Below, in pieces: positions 26,080 through 34,267 of a stretch of DNA of 64,000 nucleotides. The stretch spans positions 186,001-250,000 of the forward strand of contig JACKOJ010000004.1 of NCBI GenBank assembly GCA_024234325.1, written 5' to 3'. A program made the translations under genes and the position numbers. Under the pieces are notes generated by a model that was not told the DNA's origin, made no database searches, and worked only from the letters and a program-made list of their open reading frames with translations. The stretch is from Pseudomonadales bacterium. GTDB lineage: Bacteria; Pseudomonadota; Gammaproteobacteria; Pseudomonadales; Pseudohongiellaceae. The stretch's first letter is position 1; every line of letters starts with the position of its first letter.

Positions 26080-27429
26080 ATGTTGTCATGGGATGAATTT
26101 GATGTGGAGGAGTCTGCCTCCTCCACGCAGACCAGCAAAGCCAAGGCCGATGCCGCCGCAGCCCAGCGCGCCACCCAGGCCGCACAGCAACTGCGCGAGG
26201 AAATCGCGCCTGCACCGGCCAAGGCCGAACCCACACCGGCACCCGCAACGGCGGCCAGCAGCGTGACCACCCACGTGGAAGCGCAAAGCCCGCAACCCGT
26301 TGCGGCGGCACCTGTGAGCGCCGCTGCCGCCAGCAATGCCGTGGAGGAAGCCATTCGCTCCCTGGAAGACCTGGACGTGGCGCCCGGCCTGGAAGAGCTG
26401 GACGAGTCTGCCCAGCGCGTGACGGTGGACGACAAGCGCATGATCAACTGCCGCGCCGACCTGAACCAGCTCGTGCCCTTCAAGTACGACTGGGCCTGGC
26501 AGAAGTATCTGGACGGTTGCTCCAACCACTGGATGCCGCAGGAAGTGAACATGAACGCGGACATCGCCCTGTGGAAAGGCAAAACCGGCCTGACCGACGA
26601 CGAGCGTCTGATCGTGAAGCGCAACCTGGGCTTCTTCGCCACTGCGGACTCCCTGGTGGCGAACAACCTCGTGCTGGCCATCTACCGCCTGATCACCAAC
26701 CCGGAGTGCCGCCAGTACATCCTGCGCCAGGCCTTCGAGGAAGCGATTCACACCCACGCCTATCAGTACTGCATCGAGTCTCTGGGCATGGACGAGGGCG
26801 AGATCTTCAACATGTACCACGAGATCCCCTCCGTCGCCCGCAAGGCGTCCTGGGGCCTGAAGTACACCCGTGAGCTGAGCGACCCGACCTTCAAGACCGG
26901 TACCCGCGAGACCGACCAGGCCCTGCTGAAGAACCTGATCGCGTTCTACTGCTGCCTGGAAGGCATCTTCTTCTACTGCGGCTTCACCCAGATTCTGTCC
27001 ATGGGCCGCCGCAACAAGATGACCGGCACCTCCGAGCAGTTCCAGTACATCCTGCGCGACGAATCCATGCACCTGAACTTCGGCATCGACATGATCAACC
27101 AGATCAAGCTGGAGAACCCGGGCCTGTGGACCGACAAGATGAAGCAGGAAGCCACGCAGATGATTCTGCAGGCCACGCAACTGGAGATCGAATACGCACG
27201 CGACACCATGCCGCGCGGCGTGCTGGGCATGAACGCGGTGATGATGGAAGAGTACCTGCAGTTCATCGCCAACCGTCGCCTGGTGCAGATCGGCCTGCCG
27301 GAGCAGTTCAAGGGCGTGAAGAACCCCTTCCCCTGGATGTCCGAGATCATGGACCTGCGCAAGGAGAAGAACTTCTTCGAAACCCGTGTGATCGAATACC
27401 AGACCGGCGGCGCGCTGAGCTGGGAGTAA
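26080..27429 (+). CDS. nrdB: Class Ia ribonucleotide reductase, small subunit, with long N-terminal extension
   Basis: 449 residues, about 70 longer than E. coli NrdB. Metal ligands are present in [12 protein letters not shown], which also supplies the radical Tyr four residues after the ligand His, and in the later DESMHLNFG. The first ~115 residues are an Ala/Pro-rich, low-complexity stretch after a short WDEFDVEE motif; it is not an ATP cone and may be a flexible linker. The protein houses the diiron-tyrosyl radical that NrdA uses. AGAGAGGA precedes the ATG, 37 bases after nrdA. Confidence 0.96.
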   Translation: MLSWDEFDVEESASSTQTSKAKADAAAAQRATQAAQQLREEIAPAPAKAEPTPAPATAASSVTTHVEAQSPQPVAAAPVSAAAASNAVEEAIRSLEDLDVAPGLEELDESAQRVTVDDKRMINCRADLNQLVPFKYDWAWQKYLDGCSNHWMPQEVNMNADIALWKGKTGLTDDERLIVKRNLGFFATADSLVANNLVLAIYRLITNPECRQYILRQAFEEAIHTHAYQYCIESLGMDEGEIFNMYHEIPSVARKASWGLKYTRELSDPTFKTGTRETDQALLKNLIAFYCCLEGIFFYCGFTQILSMGRRNKMTGTSEQFQYILRDESMHLNFGIDMINQIKLENPGLWTDKMKQEATQMILQATQLEIEYARDTMPRGVLGMNAVMMEEYLQFIANRRLVQIGLPEQFKGVKNPFPWMSEIMDLRKEKNFFETRVIEYQTGGALSWE

Positions 27430-27457
27430 GCGTCCTGTAAACCAGGAGTAGCCAAGC

Positions 27458-27856
27458 ATGAGCAGCAGCGAGAACAAGCCGGAAAAAAGCGCCAGCAACA
27501 CCCTGATGTCGCTCGACCAGTTGAGCGACACCATCGAGGTGATGACCGGCGTGGTCAACCGCCTGAAGCGGCACCTGCACCAGCAGATGTCGCTGCAGCA
27601 CGACAGCGCCGTGACCCGCGACCTCAAGCAGGCCCTGCTCAGCAACGAACGCGAATTGCAGGAACTGCAGCAGCTTGCCCGCGCGCAACGCCTCTCCATC
27701 GAGGCAAGCCCGGCCAGGCACCCGAATGACAATGCCCCGGAAAGCGATACAGACGGTATCGCGGAGCAACAGGCCCCCGCAGTGGAACGTCAGTTCATCA
27801 TCGAGATTTCCCGCTTCGATGAACCCGACGACCCCAGCGAGCGCGTGTTGCACTGA
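27458..27856 (+). CDS. Small coiled-coil protein downstream of nrdB, unknown function
   Basis: 132 residues with CAGGAG upstream of the ATG. Residues about 17-85 form amphipathic helices (LSDTIEVMTGVVNRLKRHL; LLSNERELQELQQLARAQRL), followed by an acidic linker and a short strand RQFIIEISRFDEP. No family recognised. Tight spacing after nrdB (28 bases) suggests it belongs to the same transcript. Confidence 0.7.
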   Translation: MSSSENKPEKSASNTLMSLDQLSDTIEVMTGVVNRLKRHLHQQMSLQHDSAVTRDLKQALLSNERELQELQQLARAQRLSIEASPARHPNDNAPESDTDGIAEQQAPAVERQFIIEISRFDEPDDPSERVLH

Positions 27857-27867
27857 GCCCGCCGGGC

Positions 27868-28491
27868 ATGACAACCGAGCCCCTACAGCAGAAGCCAGGC
27901 CAGCAGGATGACACCTTAACCACAGGCGTCATCCTGTTGGCCGCCGGCTTCAGCCGCCGCTTCGGCAGCATCAAACTCAACGCCCTCCTCCCCAGCGGCA
28001 AGACCGTGTTTCAGCAGACCCTTGAGCGGATTCGGGGCGCTACCGACAACCTCCTCGTCGTGACCCGCGACGAATTGCTCGACGATCTACTGCAAGCAGG
28101 TACTCCCCTGGCACAGACAGTGGTCTGCCCCGATGCAGAACTCGGCATGGGGCATACACTGGCCTGTGGTATTCGGCACATGCCTGCGCATTGGGATGCC
28201 GTGCTGGTGTGTCTGGCGGATATGCCGTTTGTGGAGACTTCTACCTACACCACTTTGTTGGGTGCCTTGAGGCCAGACGTGATCGTCGTGCCTGAGCATC
28301 AGGGCAAGCGCGGGAATCCGGTGGGGTTTGGGGGGAAGTGGTTCACCTCTTTGACGCAGGCCAGTGGGGACAGTGGTGGTCGGGAGGTGATGAAAGGCAA
28401 CTCTGACGCGATCCAGCGAGTTGTTGTCGAAGACTCTGCAGTGCATCTGGATATCGATGTGCCGGGGGATTTGGGCCAGCACCGCGTTTGA
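27868..28491 (+). CDS. MobA/MocA-type nucleotidyltransferase
   Basis: 207 residues. GVILLAAGFSRRFGSIKLNALL is the nucleotide-binding start of the MobA-like NTP transferases, with LADMPFV carrying the metal-binding Asp and GNPVGF the later conserved loop. Members attach CMP or GMP to molybdopterin; MocA-type enzymes make the CMP form used by xanthine-dehydrogenase-family enzymes. No molybdoenzyme gene is in the window. Starts 12 bases after the coiled-coil gene and ends where the AT-richer accessory region begins. Confidence 0.82.
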   Translation: MTTEPLQQKPGQQDDTLTTGVILLAAGFSRRFGSIKLNALLPSGKTVFQQTLERIRGATDNLLVVTRDELLDDLLQAGTPLAQTVVCPDAELGMGHTLACGIRHMPAHWDAVLVCLADMPFVETSTYTTLLGALRPDVIVVPEHQGKRGNPVGFGGKWFTSLTQASGDSGGREVMKGNSDAIQRVVVEDSAVHLDIDVPGDLGQHRV

Positions 28492-28681
28492 TCATCGCCG
28501 ATTGGGTTCGCTTGGTCGGGTTCTTGAGTTCTTCTTTGTGTTTCTTCTTGCTCCCATCGTATTCGTGGGTATATTTTCGGGAGAGCCGTTGCAATTCCGT
28601 GTTACGCGTTCGTTGCTGACACGAGCATTTGCAGCCCTCCCACTTCTTGTCATATGAGTAGAAAAGGAATAGTTTATACTC

Positions 28682-28954
28682 ATGATTGGTTTCGAGTTCG
28701 ATGACGATAAAAGCCTGGCCAACCTGAAAAAACACGGGATCAACTTTCTGGCTGCACAAGCCCTCTGGAATGACCCAGATCTCCTGGAAGTCCAAGCCCG
28801 ATGCGATGACGAGCCCCGATTTCTCCTGGTGGGGCTTATAGGGACGAAGCACTGGTCAGCCATTGTCACCTACCGAGACGGAACTATTCGGCTCATATCA
28901 GTGAGAAGGTCTCGCACCAGAGAGGTAGAGCTATATGAAAGCAGCAGACTTTGA
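28682..28954 (+). CDS. brnT: BrnT-family ribonuclease toxin
   Basis: 90 residues. FEFDDDKSLANLKKHGINF is the characteristic BrnT opening (compare FEWDEAKNxxNxxKHGI), and RLISVRRSRTREVELYE the C-terminal catalytic region with Arg/His-type residues. BrnT is a RelE-fold RNase that inhibits translation and is neutralised by BrnA. The antitoxin gene overlaps its last 20 bases. The neighbourhood is lower in GC than the core genes, which supports transfer. Confidence 0.9.
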   Translation: MIGFEFDDDKSLANLKKHGINFLAAQALWNDPDLLEVQARCDDEPRFLLVGLIGTKHWSAIVTYRDGTIRLISVRRSRTREVELYESSRL

Positions 28955-29204
28955 CAAAAAATTTGATCAAGACGAATCCGACATTACCGATAGCCTGGAT
29001 CTTTCAACTGCGCGTCGCGTAAATCTGGAACAGAAGCGCATTAATGTGGATTTCCCGTCATGGGTAGTTGAGTCTCTGGACAGAGACGCGGCTCGCATAG
29101 GTGTGACCAGGCAGTCGATTATCAAGGTATGGCTAGTTGAGCGATTGAACGCTGAGGCTGCGAACAAACCACCGAGCGGTGACGCCACGAGTGGCGCACG
29201 TTAG
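28935..29204 (+). CDS. brnA: BrnA/CopG-family antitoxin
   Basis: 89 residues starting inside brnT (20-base overlap). An acidic, probably flexible N terminus is followed by a ribbon-helix-helix DNA-binding domain (KRINVDFPSWVVESLDRDA, then IGVTRQSIIKVWLVERL). In this family the N-terminal part wraps the toxin and the RHH dimer represses the operon. Gene order toxin-then-antitoxin is normal for brnTA. Confidence 0.9.
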   Translation: MKAADFDKKFDQDESDITDSLDLSTARRVNLEQKRINVDFPSWVVESLDRDAARIGVTRQSIIKVWLVERLNAEAANKPPSGDATSGAR

Positions 29205-29233
29205 TGAAGCGTTAACTTCTCCTGGAGACAAGC

Positions 29234-30103
29234 ATGTCGAAATCTTCAAAAGCAGAATTTGTTAAGTGGTTTGGGCCATTGCTCGATGCCCTTCGTGATC
29301 TTGGAGATTCAGGTAAACCTCGAGAAGTCTATGATCGAATTGCAAAAAACCACAATCTTCCGGATTCTTTCTTAGACGAGACTGTGAAGTCTGGTACGAG
29401 TAGGTTTCAGAACCAGGTGGCTTGGGCTAGGCAATATTTGGTTTGGGAGGGGCTACTTGATTCCTCGAAACATGGAACTTGGACATTGACTGAGAAAGGT
29501 TCGAACGCGCACCTCACAGATAAGGAAGCTCAAGAGATATTTAAGAAATGGGTAGCAATTCATGCAGAGGCTAGGAAGAGCAAAAAGAATGAACAGCCTC
29601 AGCAAGAGATAGAACAATCGCTGACAGAAGAAATTGAGCTTCCAAAAAGCTCATCACTAATAGATATCTTGAGGTCATTAAGCCCCCTTGGTTTTGAGAA
29701 GGTCTGCCGGGAGTTGCTCCGAGAGTCAGGCTTCGAGAATGTTGAAATTACTGGAGGATCTGCTGATGGCGGGATTGATGGATATGGAACTCTGGAGATC
29801 AATCCGTTTGTAAGCTTCAAGGTTCTATTTCAATGCAAGAGATATGCGGAAGGAAATCTTGTATCAAGGGCACAAGTCGGGGATTTTCGTAACGCAATGA
29901 TTGGGCGAGCTGAGAAGGGAATAATTATCACCACTTCTGGCTTCAGTAATGCTGCAAGCCAGGAAGCCGCGCGCGAAGGGGCGCCAAAGATTGAGCTGAT
30001 CGACGGAGAAAAGCTTGTAGAGATGTTTCAGAGAGTGGATCTCGGCGTAAAGCGGCGAGTTGTTTATGAGGCTGATCTTGCGTATTTTGAGAAGTTCAAG
30101 TGA
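29234..30103 (+). CDS. Mrr-type restriction endonuclease
   Basis: 289 residues. The N-terminal winged-helix Mrr_N domain (FGPLLDALRDLGDSG, then YLVWEGLLDSSKHGTW) is followed by a linker and a PD-(D/E)xK nuclease domain. Catalytic residues are visible in GGSADGGIDGYG (Asp) and FQCKRY (QxK). Mrr enzymes cut DNA carrying foreign methylation. TCCTGGAGACAAGC precedes the ATG. It stands alone, without a methylase, next to the brnTA pair in AT-rich DNA, consistent with a defence island fragment. Confidence 0.9.
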   Translation: MSKSSKAEFVKWFGPLLDALRDLGDSGKPREVYDRIAKNHNLPDSFLDETVKSGTSRFQNQVAWARQYLVWEGLLDSSKHGTWTLTEKGSNAHLTDKEAQEIFKKWVAIHAEARKSKKNEQPQQEIEQSLTEEIELPKSSSLIDILRSLSPLGFEKVCRELLRESGFENVEITGGSADGGIDGYGTLEINPFVSFKVLFQCKRYAEGNLVSRAQVGDFRNAMIGRAEKGIIITTSGFSNAASQEAAREGAPKIELIDGEKLVEMFQRVDLGVKRRVVYEADLAYFEKFK

Positions 30104-30138
30104 GCAGCGCTAGCAAGACGCACAAGAAAAACAACGAA

Positions 30139-30180
30139 AAGCTGTCACACCTTTTTCCTGCACAAAGGGTTCGACAGCTT
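30139..30180. repeat. 8-bp hairpin after the Mrr gene
   Basis: AAGCTGTC (30139-30146) pairs with GACAGCTT (30173-30180); CCTTT and AAAGG inside can extend the fold. It ends the mrr unit 35 bases after its stop and may be a terminator. Confidence 0.35.
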
Positions 30181-30223
30181 CACTTTACTTCTTGGCAGCG
30201 GCGCTACGTACCAGGAGAATTCA

Positions 30224-30508
30224 ATGACCGATACACAGTTGAATAGAACAATCCAGTCAATTGGTAAGGGATGTTTTGTTAAAAACTTTGCTCTATTTAT
30301 TGATGCGAAAATTTCCAACGACGACGCCATTGAACAACTAATGTTGGAGCATGGCTATCAAGAGTCAGGGGCCAGAACGAGGGTTCTAGGTTCCAGAAGG
30401 ATTATTGCATCTGGCCGAGCCAAAGATGCTTTAAAGATCATTGCTTCGTCTGAACGCGTGCCACTTTCTACAAGTAGTGCTGCAAGAGATTTGGCATTGT
30501 CCCTATGA
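30224..30508 (+). CDS. Small protein of unknown function in the accessory region
   Basis: 94 residues; CAGGAG lies about 9 bases before the ATG. The sequence begins with an amphipathic segment (TIQSIGKGCFVKNFALFID), continues with a possible helix-turn-helix (DDAIEQLMLEHGYQ, then GARTRVLGSRRIIASG) and ends in another helix. The layout recalls a small DNA-binding or recognition protein, but I know no family for it. It lies between mrr and the first palindromic repeat. Confidence 0.6.
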   Translation: MTDTQLNRTIQSIGKGCFVKNFALFIDAKISNDDAIEQLMLEHGYQESGARTRVLGSRRIIASGRAKDALKIIASSERVPLSTSSAARDLALSL

Positions 30509-30533
30509 ATAAATATTACCAAGTCGAATCAAT

Positions 30534-30597
30534 GGTGTCAGAGTAGTTTGAAAAGCTAATTAAAACCTCATCTTACTTATCAAGTTATTCTGACACC
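30534..30597. repeat. GTGTCAGAGT palindromic repeat, copy A
   Basis: 64 bases. The left arm GGTGTCAGAGTAGTTTGA matches the complement of the right arm (TCAAGTTATTCTGACACC) at 15 of 18 positions, with a 28-base AT-rich centre. It sits 39 bases before the EEP nuclease gene; copy B of nearly the same sequence lies 8 bases after that gene. Confidence 0.8.
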
Positions 30598-30635
30598 TTT
30601 GAACTGAAGAACCAATCCCCTACTCTAGCTCGTCT

Positions 30636-31382
30636 ATGAAAGTCGTCTCCTGGAATTGCAATGGTGCATTACGCAGAAAGTTTTCCGACGCTGATGCATT
30701 GAATGCCGATATTTTAGTGGTTCAGGAATGCGAAAATCCGGCATATTATCGAGAAGATTTTGATGGTTGGGAAGGAGCCTATCTTTGGACAGGATCGAAC
30801 AAAAATAAAGGCATAGGAATATTTCCCAAAAAGGGAAACAAGGTAGCGATTCTGCCCTGGCAGGGTCGATTCAGAATTCCAGGACTTTTTGATGCGCATC
30901 GCAGCATAAGCTGGGCAACGTCAGACTTGCAGATTTTCCTGCCGTTTACTGTGAATGACACACTCACTGTCTTAGGTGTTTGGACGAAAGGCAGTGACCG
31001 AGAAGCATTTGGATACATAGGCCAACTGTGGAAATACCTACAAATTCACAGAAAGGAACTATCAAACCCATCTACCTTGATTGTCGGCGACCTCAATAGC
31101 AATGCCATCTGGGATAAGCAGGATCGATGGTGGAGCCATTCCGGAGTAGTATCAGAACTCGCTGATATTGGCCTTCACAGCCTTTACCACGAAAAGAGCA
31201 AAGAGCCACAGGGTAGTGAATTGACAGCGACATTTTACATGCAAAGAAAAATGGAGAAGCCTTACCATATTGATTATGCATTTGTGTCTGAAGATCTACT
31301 GCCAAGTGCTGAAATACAAATCGGCAAACCGGAAGATTGGCTCCACATAAGCGACCACATGCCGCTAACTGTCGAAATTTAA
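30636..31382 (+). CDS. Endonuclease/exonuclease/phosphatase-fold protein
   Basis: 248 residues with all the fold's motifs: VSWNCNGALR (Asn), VVQECE (Glu), GDLNSNAIWD (Asp, Asn), HIDYAFVSEDL and the final SDHMPLTVEI (catalytic His). This is the DNase I/ExoIII-like EEP fold; the substrate cannot be told from sequence. No signal peptide, so it acts in the cytoplasm. The gene is AT-rich and is bracketed by palindromic repeats A and B, suggesting it arrived as a unit. The ATG lacks a strong ribosome site. Confidence 0.85.
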   Translation: MKVVSWNCNGALRRKFSDADALNADILVVQECENPAYYREDFDGWEGAYLWTGSNKNKGIGIFPKKGNKVAILPWQGRFRIPGLFDAHRSISWATSDLQIFLPFTVNDTLTVLGVWTKGSDREAFGYIGQLWKYLQIHRKELSNPSTLIVGDLNSNAIWDKQDRWWSHSGVVSELADIGLHSLYHEKSKEPQGSELTATFYMQRKMEKPYHIDYAFVSEDLLPSAEIQIGKPEDWLHISDHMPLTVEI

Positions 31383-31389
31383 TTTCAAA

Positions 31390-31473
31390 GGTGTCAGAGT
31401 AGTTTGAAAAACTGATATATACCTCACCTTTCTTATCAAGTTATTCTGATCCTAATCAAGTTACGCTGACACC
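31390..31473. repeat. GTGTCAGAGT palindromic repeat, copy B, with duplicated right arm
   Basis: Starts 8 bases after the EEP stop. The left 24 bases are almost identical to copy A. The right arm occurs twice in tandem: ATCAAGTTATTCTGAT, then ATCAAGTTACGCTGACACC. A partial echo (ACACCTTTGATCT) continues to about 31496. Confidence 0.75.
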
Positions 31474-31573
31474 TTTGATCTCTACACCTTTGATCTTCCG
31501 AATTACCAATTTTTGGTAACTAATACTCCAATACTATTAATGAGCAAGCACGCAATTGAAAACTTTTGATCTC

Positions 31574-32173
31574 TTAGTGGCTAAATCGTGGCCTGGCAAT
31601 GATCAGCCATTCCGCCACCAGGATATTGGGCACCCAGCACAGCCAGGCGATGACCGGGTAAGCCTCCTCGAAGGAGACTCCGCTCAACAGGAACAGGGGT
31701 ATTTCTATGCGCAGTGTGACGGCCGCCAGGGTCAACGCATAACTGCGAACCATCCAGGCCCGGTGGACATCGACGTTGCCGCGTCGTATCTGCAGGTAGG
31801 CCACCCAGGTGGCTCCCATCCAGCACAGCGCCAGCAGCGCGAACCCAAAACGCGCCACCAGCCCACCATTAGTGTGAAACGCCAGGTAGAAGCCGGCTAT
31901 GCCGCCGATCAGAACTCCACTCACATAAATTCGCCCCAACCAGCGATGCCAACGCAGGTACCTGCCCCGAAGCTTGGCATTGAATTGCAACGCCCCGGCG
32001 GTCATGACGATTGCCCCGCCCAGAAAGTGGGACAACGCACCAATGGCCGAGGTAGCAAACATCTGCGCCGCCACGCCACTGCCACCGACAGCTGTGAGAG
32101 CGGTGAATACCGTGTAAATCGCCACCAGGAAGGCGGCGGCGGTCATGACAATCCAGAGGGAAGTTCTGCTCAT
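31574..32173 (-). CDS. DUF2306-type membrane protein
   Basis: 199 residues with about six transmembrane helices. LRGRYLRWHRWLGRIYVSG and DVHRAWMVRSYALT, with His residues beside membrane helices, are the DUF2306 features. They resemble haem-ligating or quinone-linked membrane proteins, but the function is unknown. It lies between repeats B and C and reads opposite to its left neighbours. Confidence 0.8.
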   Translation of the reverse strand: MSRTSLWIVMTAAAFLVAIYTVFTALTAVGGSGVAAQMFATSAIGALSHFLGGAIVMTAGALQFNAKLRGRYLRWHRWLGRIYVSGVLIGGIAGFYLAFHTNGGLVARFGFALLALCWMGATWVAYLQIRRGNVDVHRAWMVRSYALTLAAVTLRIEIPLFLLSGVSFEEAYPVIAWLCWVPNILVAEWLIIARPRFSH

Positions 32174-32249
32174 TCAGGCGGAATCTCCAGGAGGTGGGTA
32201 TGTGGGGACATCGCTCGCAGCAACGGCGAGAAGAATCGTTCAAACCAAA

Positions 32250-32361
32250 GGTGTCAGAGTATTTTGAAAGGCTAATTAAAACCACGCCTCTTAGCAAGTT
32301 ACTCTGACACCTTCGATCTGTTAGCAAGTTACTCTGACACCTTCGATCTGCCTTCGATCTG
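32250..32361. repeat. GTGTCAGAGT palindromic repeat, copy C, with exact 30-bp tandem duplication
   Basis: Left arm GGTGTCAGAGTATTTTGA (32250-32267) is followed by a short AT-rich centre. The 30-base stretch 32291-32320, which contains the right arm GCAAGTTACTCTGACACC, is repeated exactly at 32321-32350, and its last 11 bases once more at 32351-32361. Confidence 0.8.
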
Positions 32362-32376
32362 CTTCAGTCTCTGGAT

Positions 32377-32985
32377 TTAAAAGTGATAGTCAAACCGCAG
32401 GCTGGTATTGACACCCCCTGCATCCACAGCCTTGTTGAATATCGTGACATCGGCGTCGATATAGCGTGATTCAATGCTCAAAGAATAGGCGTCGCTGAAC
32501 TGCCACTGTAGTCCGGCACCAACATAGTAGCTAAGGTCCTTGTCATGCTGCTTCCGGTAGATGCCGGGCGCATTGAAGGTCTTTTCCGCAACGGCGTAGT
32601 TCAGGCCCGCGCCGACATAGGGCTTGAAGCTGGAATTGCCAAGCTGCCAGGACTTTTTCAACCCCAGCAGAATATTGCCCAGGGTGTCCTCCGCGCTGGA
32701 GGTCGCTGTTGTCCTGTCATCCCCTGCGCCCATCAAATCAAGGGTAAGGCTCACCGGCCAGGAGGGTTTTTTCATCTCCAGTGAAAAGCCAATGCTGCCG
32801 AATTCATCGGGAATACTCCAACTGGATTTGTCGCCCTGGAACTGTCCAAGCGATACTCCAATGCTTTTTTCCCATGCCTCTGCCCGGGCATCTGACGTGA
32901 TGGTAACTGCCGACAACAACACAACCATGGATAGGGTATGGATGACAATGCGGTGGTTGGATACGATATTTTTCATGACGTTCAT
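32377..32985 (-). CDS. Outer-membrane beta-barrel protein
   Basis: 202 residues from ATG 32985 (GAGG upstream). A signal peptide ends near ARA-E. The rest alternates short hydrophobic strands with polar turns (FKPYVGAGLNYAV, LSYYVGAGLQWQFSDAYSLSIESRYI) and ends in the aromatic residue typical of barrel insertion (RFDYHF). Size suggests an eight-stranded OmpW/OmpA-like barrel. Specific function unknown. Confidence 0.8.
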   Translation of the reverse strand: MNVMKNIVSNHRIVIHTLSMVVLLSAVTITSDARAEAWEKSIGVSLGQFQGDKSSWSIPDEFGSIGFSLEMKKPSWPVSLTLDLMGAGDDRTTATSSAEDTLGNILLGLKKSWQLGNSSFKPYVGAGLNYAVAEKTFNAPGIYRKQHDKDLSYYVGAGLQWQFSDAYSLSIESRYIDADVTIFNKAVDAGGVNTSLRFDYHF

Positions 32986-33113
32986 GGTTTTCCTCGTTTG
33001 TTGAGAAGGGTTGCTTTGGTTTTTTGGGCACAAGGGTGCCCCTTCTGCATCGCTGCAAAATTCAAAATGTTCGTCGGTGAGTGTGGAACTGCCCGGTGGT
33101 AACCGGGGAGCGA

Positions 33114-34178
33114 TCAGGGTGGATGCTTGTTCGGTTTGCGGCTGTTGCTGCCTGACTGCAGGTTAAGATGCGTCGACTGAAAACGTTCACGATAGTCGGA
33201 GGCGGAAATGCCGAGGTGACGCTGGAAGGCCCGGCGCATCACTTCCGCACTGGCAAAGCCTGTGTTGATGGCTACCTGTTCGATCCCGTGGTGAGTCTGC
33301 TCCAGTTCCACCCGCGCCAGGTCCAGCCGAATCAGCTCCACATAATGCGCCGGGGTCATGTGGGTGGCTTCTTTGAACTTGCGGGCAAAGGAGCGTTCGC
33401 TCATGCAGGCATGGGCGGCCATGGCCGTGACGTTCAGATTTTCACGGGGATGGCTGTTGATGTAGGCCAGGGTATCTGCCAGCGGGCCGTCCGCATGTTG
33501 CTGCGCAAGCAGTTGCGTGCTGAATTGAGTCTGCCCACCGGGCCGGATCATGTACATGACGTTGTAACGGGCGATCTTCAGCGCAATGTCATGCCCCAGG
33601 TCCTCCTCAATCAAGGCCAGGGACAAATCCATGCCCGCAGTGACACCGGCGGATGTCCAGATGTGCCCGTCCCTGACAAAGATGGCATCCGGATCCACTT
33701 GCACGTTGGGATATCGCTTCGCAAGGATCGGGCACCAGAACCAGTGAGTGGTGGCCCGACGGTTGTCCAGCAAGCCCAGCTCTGCCAGGATCATGGCACC
33801 GGTGCAGATGGAGACCACACGATTGGCTTTCAGAGACGCCCACTGCACATAGTCCAGCAGCGCTTGGTTATTTAACACCGCGGTGGTGCCGTGTCCCCCG
33901 GCAACTATTAGGGTATCTATGGGCTGCCGGCTACGCCGGGCACTGGCAAAGCTCTTGTCCGCCGCCAGGGCGATGCCGCAGGTGGTGGGCACCATGCCCG
34001 CGTTATTTGAGACCACGGTAATCTGATACGGCACTTTCTGTTGCGGCATAAACAGACCGCTGCCGGTCAGCACTTCAATAGGCCCCACCACATCCAGGAT
34101 ATGGCAATTGGGATAGACCACCATCACCACATGACGTGATTTGAGGTGTTTATTTGGCTTGGTGATATTCGTTGGCAT
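33114..34178 (-). CDS. GlxA-type AraC-family regulator with DJ-1/PfpI domain
   Basis: 354 residues from ATG 34178; further upstream codons do not look like the family. The N-terminal half is the class I glutamine-amidotransferase-like domain (VVMVVYPNCHILDVVGPIEV; VVSICTGAMILAELGLLD with the nucleophile-elbow Cys). The C-terminal half is an AraC helix-turn-helix pair (AAHACMSERSFARKFKEATH and GFASAEVMRRAFQRHLGISA). Members control catabolism of small nitrogen compounds. It may regulate the adjacent barrel-protein gene (inference from position). Confidence 0.9.
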   Translation of the reverse strand: MPTNITKPNKHLKSRHVVMVVYPNCHILDVVGPIEVLTGSGLFMPQQKVPYQITVVSNNAGMVPTTCGIALAADKSFASARRSRQPIDTLIVAGGHGTTAVLNNQALLDYVQWASLKANRVVSICTGAMILAELGLLDNRRATTHWFWCPILAKRYPNVQVDPDAIFVRDGHIWTSAGVTAGMDLSLALIEEDLGHDIALKIARYNVMYMIRPGGQTQFSTQLLAQQHADGPLADTLAYINSHPRENLNVTAMAAHACMSERSFARKFKEATHMTPAHYVELIRLDLARVELEQTHHGIEQVAINTGFASAEVMRRAFQRHLGISASDYRERFQSTHLNLQSGSNSRKPNKHPP

Positions 34179-34267
34179 GGCAGTAAGATAGCAAATTTTG
34201 ATTTGTCCGAAAGGACAATATGCCCACCTATTCTGCCAATTGGGATTCAAGTTGCGTCACATGTCCC

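Noticed and set aside
28642..28680. Promoter TTGTCA ... TATACT directly before brnT
   Set aside because: The spacer would be 22 bases and the -10 ends one base before the start codon, so transcription would begin inside the gene.
30534..32361. Integron gene-cassette array (gene, palindrome, gene, palindrome)
   Set aside because: The palindromes lack the attC core sites RYYYAAC and GTTRRRY and no integrase is present; their ends read GGTGTCAGAG...TGACACC instead.
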